NCBI GenBank assembly: GCA_046704825.1
Contig: JBJKRE010000022.1
Location: forward strand, 1-5,757
DNA: 5,757 nt
Source of the DNA: CAVRTJ01 sp046704825
Lineage (GTDB): Bacteria; Acidobacteriota; UBA4820; DSQY01
Reading direction: 5' to 3'
Part shown: positions 1 to 5,757 of the stretch, piece by piece
How positions within the stretch are numbered: the first letter of the stretch is position 1
How the letters are laid out: each line of letters opens with the position of its first letter
The notes under the pieces: model-generated
The model's database searches: none
The model's input: the letters and a program-made list of their open reading frames with translations, nothing else
What the model was told of the DNA's origin: nothing
Made by a program: the position numbers and the translations under genes

Positions 1-1243
1 CAAGCAGAAGGCCCCCGAGGAACAGCACTGGCAGCCCTTCAAGGACCAGTGGGCCGGCCTCAACAACCCCTACTCCCACGCCGTCGTCGAAACGGGCGTG
101 GAGCACCGGGAGCTGGTTGAGGTGGGCCGCGCCCTCACCACCGTCCCCGACGGGTTCAAGCTCAACCCCAAGGTCGCCCGTCACCTGCCCGACGTCATGA
201 AGAGCATCGAGGACCACGGTACGCTGGACTGGGCCACGGCCGAGCTGCTGGCCCTGGGAACCCTGCTCAGGGAGGGCACGCCCGCCCGCCTGAGCGGCCA
301 GGACAGCGCCCGCGGGACCTTCTCCCAGCGCCACTCCATCTGGCAGGACATGGAGACCCAGGAACCCTACATCCCCCTGAACAACGTCCACCCGGACCAG
401 GCACGGTTCTGCGTGTACAACAGCATGCTGTCCGAGGCGGCTGTTCTGGGCTTCGACTACGGCTACTCCCTGGACGAGCCCAACATGCTCGTCATGTGGG
501 AGGCGCAGTTCGGCGACTTCGCCAACGGCGCCCAGGTCATCGTCGACCAGTTCATCACCAGTTCGCTCTCGAAATGGCAGCGCGCCAGCGGCATCGTCCT
601 GCTCCTGCCCCACGGCTACGAGGGCCAGGGGCCCGAACACTCGAACGCCTACCTCGAGCGCTACCTGGCCGCCTGCGCGGAGGACAACATCCAGGTCTGC
701 AACCTCACCACACCCGCCCAGTACTTCCACGCGCTCAGGCGCCAGGTCCGCCGCAACTTCCGCAGGCCGCTCGTGGTCATGTCGCCCAAGAGCCTCCTGC
801 GGCACCCGCTGGCCGTCTCCCCCGTGGACGAGATGGTGAAGGGGCACTTCCACGAGGTCCTCGACGACCCCGCGCCGCCCGAGTCCGCAAAGCGGCTCGT
901 CCTGTGCAGCGGCAAGGTCTACTACGACCTCGTGAAGCGGCGCGAGAAGGACAAGACCGAGGGCGTGGCGCTGGTGCGGGTGGAGCAGTTCTACCCCTCC
1001 CCCACGGAGCGGCTCCAGGCCGTCGCCGCCCGCTACCGCGGCGCCGAGCAGATCATCTGGGCCCAGGAGGAGCCGCAGAACCGCGGGGGCTGGACCTTCA
1101 TGGCCCCGCGCCTGCAGCAGATCTTCCCCGGCCGCACCATCCGCTACGCGGGCCGGGAGGCCGCCGCGAGCCCCGCGCCCGGGTCCCTGCGCATGCACCT
1201 GATGGAGCAGGAGCAGGTGGTCATGAGCGCGCTGGAGGGCTGA
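1..1243 (+). CDS. sucA: 2-oxoglutarate dehydrogenase E1 component, 3' part (5' end outside window)
   Basis: This is the thiamin-diphosphate enzyme that decarboxylates 2-oxoglutarate and succinylates the lipoyl group of E2 in the TCA cycle. The reading frame is open from base 2 (base 1 belongs to the preceding codon), so a GTG at 98 is internal and not the start. About 413 residues are present; E1o proteins are usually a little over 900, so the N-terminal domains and much of the ThDP-binding half are missing. Segments matching E1o closely, by memory of the E. coli protein, are LSGQDSARGTFSQRH, WEAQFGDFANGAQ, LLPHGYEGQGPEHS, RRPLVVMSPKSLLRHPLAVS and CSGKVYYDL. The Glu at 434-436, in LSEAAVLGFDYGY, sits where this fold usually contacts the thiamin aminopyrimidine. 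The C-terminus (YAGREAAASPAPG) is also typical. It is followed after 59 nt by sucB on the same strand, which fits an operon. Confidence 0.97.
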   Translation, partial: KQKAPEEQHWQPFKDQWAGLNNPYSHAVVETGVEHRELVEVGRALTTVPDGFKLNPKVARHLPDVMKSIEDHGTLDWATAELLALGTLLREGTPARLSGQDSARGTFSQRHSIWQDMETQEPYIPLNNVHPDQARFCVYNSMLSEAAVLGFDYGYSLDEPNMLVMWEAQFGDFANGAQVIVDQFITSSLSKWQRASGIVLLLPHGYEGQGPEHSNAYLERYLAACAEDNIQVCNLTTPAQYFHALRRQVRRNFRRPLVVMSPKSLLRHPLAVSPVDEMVKGHFHEVLDDPAPPESAKRLVLCSGKVYYDLVKRREKDKTEGVALVRVEQFYPSPTERLQAVAARYRGAEQIIWAQEEPQNRGGWTFMAPRLQQIFPGRTIRYAGREAAASPAPGSLRMHLMEQEQVVMSALEG

Positions 1244-1286
1244 CGGAGACCGGCAGGACCGAGGGAGCCATTCGTAAACGGCATAT

Positions 1287-1292
1287 AGGAGA
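1287..1292 (+). promoter_or_regulatory. Shine-Dalgarno of sucB
   Basis: AGGAGA lies 10 nt before the sucB ATG, in a locally AT-rich stretch of an otherwise GC-rich gap. The leader GGAGATTAAATC resembles the one before lpd (GGAGATAAATC), suggesting similar translation signals for these two subunits. It supports 1303 as the start. Confidence 0.75.
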
Positions 1293-1302
1293 TTAAATCG
1301 AT

Positions 1303-2763
1303 ATGATTATCCAGGTTGAAGTTCCGCACGTGGGGGAATCCATCACGGAGGGCGTCCTGGTCGAATGGTCCGCCGAGAACGGCGCCTACGTCGAGCAGGA
1401 CGATCCGCTCTTCGTCCTCGAAACCGACAAGGTCACCATGACCATCAACGCCGAGAACGCGGGCGTCCTCAAGACGCTCGTCGAACCGGACACGACCGTG
1501 AAGATCGGCCAGGTCGTGGCCACCATCGACACGGAGGCGGCGAAACCGGAAGGCGGCGCACCCGAAGCCGGGGCCGAACAGCCCCCCCGAGCCGAACCGA
1601 AAGCCGAGGCGAAGGCCGAACCGGCCCCTGCCGCCGAGCCCGAACCGCAGGCCGAGCAGGAGGTCCCGCAGACCCCGGGACCGGCCATGACGCGCCCCGC
1701 GGGCATGCCCCAGGCCAAGGCCAAGCTGGCCGACATGGCCGAGACGGGCGAACTGGCCCCCGCCGTGCGGCGCATGGTCGAGGAGTTCGACCTGGACCCG
1801 TCCCAGATCCAGGGCACGGGCCGCGACGGCCGCGTCACCAAGGAGGACGTGGTCAAGTACCTCGACCGGAAGCGCCCCATGGACGCGCAGACGAAGGCCG
1901 GAGACGCGGCACCCGAACCGCCGGGACCGCCCGCGCCGCCGACACCGCCTCCGCCCCAGGCGAAGGCGGAACCCGCGGCCCCCAAAGCCGCGAAACCCGG
2001 ACCGGCCCCCGAGAAGCCGGCTCCCCCGGCACCGCCCGCCGAGCGCACCGAGGCCGAGATCCGCGAGCGGCAGACCCGCGTCACCATGACCCGCCTGCGC
2101 CAGCGCATCGCCGAGCGCCTCGTCCTGGCCAAGAACGAGGCCGCCATCCTGACGACCTTCAACGAGGCCGACATGACCCACGTCCTGGCCTGGCGCGAGC
2201 GGTACAAGGAGACCTTCAAGAAGCGCTACGGCGTCTCCCTGGGCTTCATGTCCTTCTTCATCAAGGCGGCGGTGGACGCCCTGCAGGCCGTGCCCGAGAT
2301 GAACGCCCAGATCCAGGGCAACGAGATCGTCCAGAACCACTACTTCGACATCGGCGTGGCCGTGGGCACCGAGCGCGGCCTCGTGGTGCCGGTGGTGAGG
2401 GACGCCGACAGGCTGAGCTTCGCCGGGATCGAGGTGGCCGTCAAAGACCTGGCCCGCAAGGCCCAGGACAAGACGCTCACGCTGGGCGAGCTGTCCGGCG
2501 GCGTCTTCACGGTTTCCAACGGCGGCGTCTACGGCAACCTGCTCTCCACGCCCATCATCAACCCGCCCCAGAGCGGCATCCTGGGCATGCACGCCATCAA
2601 GAAGCGCCCCGTTGTGGTGGACGACCAGATCGTCATCCGGCCCATGATGTACCTGGCCGTCAGCTACGACCACCGTCTCGTCGACGGCCGCGAAGCCGTC
2701 ACCTTCCTCCGCCGCATCGTCGACTGCGTCGAAAACCCCGAACGCATGATGCTGGAGATTTAG
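1303..2763 (+). CDS. sucB: Dihydrolipoyllysine-residue succinyltransferase, E2 of 2-oxoglutarate dehydrogenase
   Basis: E2 is the core of the complex: its lipoyl arm takes the succinyl group from E1 and transfers it to CoA. The 486-residue protein begins at ATG 1303 behind a good ribosome site, and the lipoyl domain starts at once (VPHVGESITEGV). The lipoylated lysine is K43 in ETDKVTM. An Ala/Pro/Glu/Lys linker (about 78-147) leads to the peripheral-subunit-binding domain (about 150-189, LAPAVRRMVEEFDLDPSQI and GTGRDGRVTKEDV), which holds E1 or E3. A second, very proline-rich linker (about 191-250) precedes the acyltransferase domain (about 257-486). That domain carries the SucB-type stretch TFNEADMTHVLAWRERYKE and the catalytic HRLVDG motif (H457, D461). 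Many SucB proteins are near 400 residues; the extra length is mostly linker. The SucB-type catalytic region and the upstream sucA argue against a pyruvate or branched-chain E2. Confidence 0.97.
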   Translation: MIIQVEVPHVGESITEGVLVEWSAENGAYVEQDDPLFVLETDKVTMTINAENAGVLKTLVEPDTTVKIGQVVATIDTEAAKPEGGAPEAGAEQPPRAEPKAEAKAEPAPAAEPEPQAEQEVPQTPGPAMTRPAGMPQAKAKLADMAETGELAPAVRRMVEEFDLDPSQIQGTGRDGRVTKEDVVKYLDRKRPMDAQTKAGDAAPEPPGPPAPPTPPPPQAKAEPAAPKAAKPGPAPEKPAPPAPPAERTEAEIRERQTRVTMTRLRQRIAERLVLAKNEAAILTTFNEADMTHVLAWRERYKETFKKRYGVSLGFMSFFIKAAVDALQAVPEMNAQIQGNEIVQNHYFDIGVAVGTERGLVVPVVRDADRLSFAGIEVAVKDLARKAQDKTLTLGELSGGVFTVSNGGVYGNLLSTPIINPPQSGILGMHAIKKRPVVVDDQIVIRPMMYLAVSYDHRLVDGREAVTFLRRIVDCVENPERMMLEI

Positions 2764-2785
2764 CTTCGAAGACCAGCGCTGAGGT

Positions 2786-2817
2786 ATTTGGGATTTGGGA
2801 TTTTGGATTTGGGATTT
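2786..2817. repeat. Tandem heptamer tract ATTTGGG, about 4.6 copies
   Basis: The units are ATTTGGG (2786-2792), ATTTGGG (2793-2799), ATTTTGG (2800-2806, one substitution), ATTTGGG (2807-2813) and a partial ATTT. It starts 22 nt after the sucB stop and is much more AT-rich than its surroundings. Similar GGGATTT tracts recur between genes in several environmental phyla as far as I remember. It may mark the left edge of inserted sequence. No stem-forming ability or transcription signal is evident. Confidence 0.85.
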
Positions 2818-2856
2818 AAAGAACGGCGGGGGACGCGCCTGCGAAGCAAAAACTCT

Positions 2857-2890
2857 CACCGCAGAGACGCGGAGGACGCAGAGAAAAGAT
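2857..2890 (-). repeat. Left inverted copy of the CTCTGCG-type repeat
   Basis: Read on the minus strand, this 34-bp stretch matches 3664-3697 on the plus strand at 32 of 34 positions, so the two copies form an inverted repeat around the GxxExxY gene. Weaker similarity continues for about 20 bp towards the gene, to about 2912, where the minus strand reads TTCAAAC-type sequence like the array units downstream. Loose similarity also continues outward in a T-rich stretch. Confidence 0.85.
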
Positions 2891-3029
2891 GCAGAACCTC
2901 TTGTTTGAAAGTCGGTTGAGGGAGGTCCGCTGGGGGGACGAAGGAAATAGGGCGGAGAACCGCTGATTTCAAACTTCGGCAGACGGCGGGCCTCTGAAGG
3001 GCCGCTGAGAGGACACGAAGGGGGGCGAC

Positions 3030-3413
3030 TTGGGAACGAATGAGGTGACAGGGGCGGTAATCGGTGCGGCGGTGGATGTCCACAAGGCCCTGGGACCTGG
3101 ACTTTTCGAGTCGGTCTACGAAGAGTGCCTCTGCCACGAACTCTCACTGCGAGGCGTCGCTTTCGACCGTCAGCTTCCGATGCCCGTCACGTACAAGGGG
3201 GCGAAGCTGGATTGCGGGTTCCGGCCCGACCTCGTGGTGGAAGGCTCGGTCGTGGTGGAAATCAAGGCCGTCGAAGAACTTCTGCCCGTGCATGACGCCC
3301 AGTTGCTGACCTATCTGCGCCTCGGACACTGGAACGTCGGCCTGCTGATGAACTTCAACGTGCCAATGATGAAGAAAGGAATCAAGCGGCGGGTGCTGGA
3401 TCTCAAGGAATAG
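3030..3413 (+). CDS. GxxExxY-family protein, PD-(D/E)xK-like, function unknown
   Basis: This 127-residue protein belongs by motif to the GxxExxY family (TIGR04256 / PDDEXK_3 type), whose members are usually about 120-130 residues. The naming motif is GLFESVY (G24, E27, Y30). Further on lie RPD (D67), VEIKAVEEL (E77, K79) and QLLTYL (Q91), a spacing like the D...ExK...Q set of PD-(D/E)xK nucleases, with E27 as a possible extra acidic ligand. Nuclease activity is inferred from fold membership only. The start is probably TTG 3030, four bases after AAGGGGGG, and puts the conserved N-terminal VTGAVIGAAVDVHK just inside the protein. There is no signal peptide or membrane segment. Codon use is less GC3-biased than in sucB and lpd, and flanking repeats suggest a passenger inserted into the operon. 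It lies on the same strand, so it is probably cotranscribed. Confidence 0.88.
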   Translation: MGTNEVTGAVIGAAVDVHKALGPGLFESVYEECLCHELSLRGVAFDRQLPMPVTYKGAKLDCGFRPDLVVEGSVVVEIKAVEELLPVHDAQLLTYLRLGHWNVGLLMNFNVPMMKKGIKRRVLDLKE

Positions 3414-3524
3414 CCGCCAGAACCGGGGCGCTTCAACAACGTCATCCCGCATTGTATCCTTGCTCTCTGACCGCAGGAGGCAGACATGCGAACCACGAAG
3501 GACATCCTCTCCCCGTTTCCCGTA

Positions 3525-3775
3525 TTTCTGCGCCCTCTCTTTCTTCCTAACTCACGCAGGTCCTCATACAAAGCCAAAAAGTCTTTCCTCAATTTCTTCT
3601 CTGCGATCTCTCCTTGCCCCTCCCCGCGAAGGCACGCATTCGAACCCAAAGAGTTTCTTCTCAATCTTTTCTCTGCGCCCTCTGCGTCTCTGCGGTGGAT
3701 TTTTTCTTCCCCCAGAGGCCTCCATTCAAACCCAGAAAATATTTTCTCAGTCTCTTCTTCGTTTTCTCTGCGGTG
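3525..3775 (+). repeat. Array of degenerate CTCTGCG repeat units
   Basis: Three units share a plan: a CATTCAAACCCAAA-like head, a CTCAAT-like middle and a TTCTCTGCG tail. Heads begin near 3565, 3637 and 3723 (spacings 72 and 86 bp), with tails at 3599-3605, 3671-3677 and 3766-3772. A fourth, partial tail lies at 3525-3540 (TTTCTGCGCCCTCTCT). The middle unit is the most complete and extends into CTCTGCGTCTCTGCGGTG. Spacing and sequence are too irregular for a CRISPR. All units point the same way, opposite to the single copy upstream of the GxxExxY gene. Confidence 0.75.
3664..3697 (+). repeat. Right copy of the 34-bp inverted repeat
   Basis: This is the inverted partner of 2857-2890, with mismatches at two positions only. 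It begins ATCTTTTCTCTGCG and ends GCGTCTCTGCGGTG, and is the core of the middle unit of the downstream array. Centre-to-centre distance between the two copies is about 807 bp, enclosing the whole GxxExxY gene. Confidence 0.85.
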
Positions 3776-3786
3776 AACATCTCATT

Positions 3787-3790
3787 GGAG
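3787..3790 (+). promoter_or_regulatory. Shine-Dalgarno of lpd
   Basis: GGAG lies 7 nt before ATG 3798 within TTGGAGATAAATC, almost the same leader as before sucB. This suggests the bases after about 3780 are the original lpd leader and that the repeat array ends just upstream of it. Confidence 0.75.
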
Positions 3791-3797
3791 ATAAATC

Positions 3798-5198
<1,401 letters not shown>

Positions 5199-5352
5199 GA
5201 AGGCATGACACCGTCGAAGGAGCGCGAGGGAACGGGGAGGTTCCCTCGCTCAGAGGCCATCCTGCGCGAGGGCAGGAAGAAGCAGCGAGCCTAGCGAGCG
5301 TCGAGGAGGGGCGGCCGAGCCCCTTCTTGAAGAGCGCGTCCCCGCGCGACGC
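5199..5352. other. Spacer between the two lpd 3'-end copies, three hairpins
   Basis: This 154-nt stretch has no gene. It holds three predicted hairpins: 5224-5249 (10 bp), 5261-5276 (5 bp, CCTGC / GCAGG) and 5303-5328 (10 bp including two G-U pairs, with core AGGGGC / GCCCCT). The frame that ends in the second lpd copy is open back to 5209 but has no start codon or ribosome site. Confidence 0.6.
5224..5249 (+). terminator. Possible terminator hairpin after lpd
   Basis: GCGAGGGAAC (5224-5233) pairs perfectly with GTTCCCTCGC (5240-5249) around the loop GGGGAG, starting 25 nt after the lpd stop. Position and strength fit a transcript end or a 3' stabilising stem. There is no T-run after it, so it is not a classical intrinsic terminator. 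Confidence 0.4.
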
Positions 5353-5427
5353 CACGCCCACCCTACGCTCAGTGAGGTCATCCACGAGGCTGCGCTAGCC
5401 GTCGACAAACGAGCAATCCACGGTTAG
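5353..5427 (+). pseudogene. Orphan second copy of the lpd 3' end
   Basis: Read in its own frame, this encodes exactly the last 24 residues of Lpd plus a stop (TAG instead of TAA), starting at the HAHPTLSE catalytic motif. Homology seems to run a few bases further upstream (GCGACG, about 5346-5351) with a 2-base gap. It is in frame 1 whereas lpd is in frame 3, and has no start, so it should not be translated as Lpd. All 11 differences from the functional copy are silent, the mark of two copies that diverged while both were under selection as protein. That makes it the end of a diverged lpd, not a decayed recent duplicate. Confidence 0.88.
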
Positions 5428-5440
5428 AAGTTAATCGTAC

Positions 5441-5609
5441 ACTCGAGGTACACACCCGCACGTCCCGCGCTTGGGCTTCGGCCCAAGCGTTGGATGCCAG
5501 GGCTCGCGTCCGTAAGAGCAAGCTCTCCCGGCCTCAAGCCCTGACATCCACACCGCGTCGTTGACGCGGCGCGGGACGCGCTGGTGCGGGTGGACGTTCT
5601 TATTCGAGT
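5441..5609 (+). ncRNA. Candidate structured non-coding RNA with branched fold
   Basis: Complementary segments nest in order. P1 is ACTCGA 5441-5446 with TCGAGT 5604-5609. P2 is CACCCGCA 5453-5460 with TGCGGGTG 5585-5592. P3 is CGTCCCGCG 5461-5469 with CGCGGGACG 5570-5578. P3 continues P2 directly on the 5' side, with a 6-nt bulge (5579-5584) on the 3' side. P3 closes a four-way junction with three hairpins. P4 is CTTGGGC-TTCG-GCCCAAG (5470-5487), a C(UUCG)G tetraloop. P5 pairs 5491-5496 with 5545-5550 and 5498-5504 with 5537-5543 across one C-A mismatch, with a small AGAG/CTCT stem in its loop. P6 is CCGCGTC-GTT-GACGCGG (5553-5569, sharing one base with an optional P3 pair). About 50 pairs form with almost no mismatch. 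The strand is assumed from the UUCG loop and gene direction. I cannot name the family. Size and multistem form would suit a mobile-element RNA such as an IscB/IsrB omega (HEARO) RNA, unproven here. Confidence 0.6.
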
Positions 5610-5658
5610 CCGCTGATGAATCCACGAGGGAGACTCCTCCCCCACCTTTACAGAAAGC

Positions 5659-5690
5659 GCCGACGGGAGCGGACCATCTGCTTTGTCGGC
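5659..5690 (+). other. Long hairpin downstream of the branched fold
   Basis: GCCGAC (5659-5664) pairs with GTCGGC (5685-5690). After one bulged G, GGAGC (5666-5670) pairs with GCTTT (5680-5684), including two G-U pairs, around a 9-nt loop. It may be a further domain of the structured RNA or a separate stem. Confidence 0.45.
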
Positions 5691-5757
5691 CTGCGATGCC
5701 CACATCCTCGACGTACAAAAGTTAGCCTGCGTTGTGGACATCTTGTCCTTCGCGCCC

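Larger units (their letters stand above)
2764..3029. other. Gene-free leader between sucB and the GxxExxY gene
   Basis: This 266-nt stretch has no credible reading frame on the plus strand. It holds the heptamer tract and the left inverted repeat listed separately. Between about 2904 and 2975 there is a short inverted pair TTTGAAA / TTTCAAA. Near the gene, GAGGACACGAAGG (3010-3021) resembles a piece at 3491-3506 (AACCACGAAGGACATC), perhaps another member of the same repeat family. I see no clear -35/-10 promoter and no intrinsic terminator for sucB. Confidence 0.6.
3414..3797. other. Gene-free repeat-rich spacer between the GxxExxY gene and lpd
   Basis: The first part (3414-3480) shows no recognisable feature. 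From 3486 to 3775 it is pyrimidine-rich on the plus strand and built largely from the degenerate repeat units listed separately. A 96-codon frame (3486-3776) runs through it behind AGGAGG but looks like translated repeat. The array ends about 12 nt before the lpd ribosome site, so any promoter specific to lpd would have to lie within repeat sequence; I see no convincing one. Confidence 0.6.
5428..5757. other. Gene-free right end of window, structured
   Basis: No protein gene can be supported. The stretch holds the large fold at 5441-5609 and a long hairpin at 5659-5690. Two plus-strand frames are open to the window edge: one from ATG 5616 (Arg-rich) and one from a stop at about 5617. Neither has a ribosome site or recognisable motifs. 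Minus-strand frames here mirror the stems and look spurious. A gene could begin just past 5757. Confidence 0.55.

Noticed and set aside
1144..3147. A 667-codon open frame on the minus strand opposite sucB and the insert
   Set aside because: It mirrors the high-GC codon pattern of sucB, is low-complexity (Gly/Arg/Leu/His), matches no family I know, and runs through repeats. The plus-strand genes are certain.
3525..3775. CRISPR array
   Set aside because: Units are degenerate, of unequal spacing (72 and 86 bp), and have no constant repeat with unique spacers; no cas genes are seen.
5489..5496. GTTGGAT as an integron attC core
   Set aside because: No matching RYYYAAC partner is placed at the other end of the stem and there is no integron context.
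5593..5611. TTCGAGTCC resembling a tRNA T-arm
   Set aside because: There is no acceptor stem, anticodon arm or CCA end, and the segment is used by stem P1 of the fold.
5613..5656. CTGATGA followed by GAAA as a hammerhead ribozyme core
   Set aside because: The sequence between the two does not form the required stem II, and no stem I or III with a cleavage triplet can be built.
5424..5741. Two minus-strand frames at the right end
   Set aside because: They cover the palindromic stems, have no recognisable motif and no clear start signal.
5428..5757. Group II intron
   Set aside because: No domain V-like hairpin, no typical 5' GUGYG boundary and no maturase are visible.

Overview
The window is high-GC bacterial chromosome. 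Its backbone is the 2-oxoglutarate dehydrogenase complex operon, all on the + strand: the 3' part of sucA (E1o, to 1243), complete sucB (E2o, 1303-2763) and complete lpd (E3, 3798-5198). The sequence alone does not fix the organism. The codon third positions are strongly GC-biased. The repeat families seen here (ATTTGGG-type heptamers, and CTCTGCG-type repeats around a GxxExxY gene) are ones I associate from memory with Planctomycetota, related PVC bacteria and some uncultivated environmental phyla. That placement is an inference of low to moderate confidence.

Layout: 1-1243 is sucA without its N-terminal part. A 59-nt gap with a good Shine-Dalgarno leads to sucB, which has a lipoyl domain, a peripheral-subunit-binding domain and an acyltransferase domain joined by two long Ala/Pro/Glu/Lys linkers. 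Between sucB and lpd lies about 1 kb of sequence that looks inserted. It holds an ATTTGGG heptamer tract (2786-2817), one inverted copy of a 34-bp repeat (2857-2890), a GxxExxY-family gene with a PD-(D/E)xK-like motif set (3030-3413), and an array of degenerate repeat units (about 3525-3775) whose best unit (3664-3697) matches the upstream copy in inverted orientation at 32 of 34 positions. The array stops a few bases before the lpd Shine-Dalgarno, so lpd presumably still depends on read-through or on a promoter inside the insert.

Downstream of lpd, 5199-5757 has no convincing protein gene but is full of structure. The last 25 codons of lpd, including the stop, occur a second time at 5353-5427, out of frame with lpd. 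That copy has 11 base differences, every one silent, and ends with a 26-bp block of perfect identity. Three hairpins lie between the copies. Right after the second copy comes a strikingly organised fold (5441-5609): nested long-range stems enclosing three hairpins, one capped by a UUCG tetraloop. A further long hairpin follows at 5659-5690. This is the best candidate in the window for an undescribed or unrecognised non-coding RNA, possibly part of a mobile element that captured or rebuilt the end of lpd.

Together SucA decarboxylates 2-oxoglutarate and reductively succinylates the lipoyl arm of SucB, SucB passes the succinyl group to CoA, and Lpd reoxidises the dihydrolipoyl arm to make NADH. 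The GxxExxY gene has no evident metabolic link to them and looks like a passenger.
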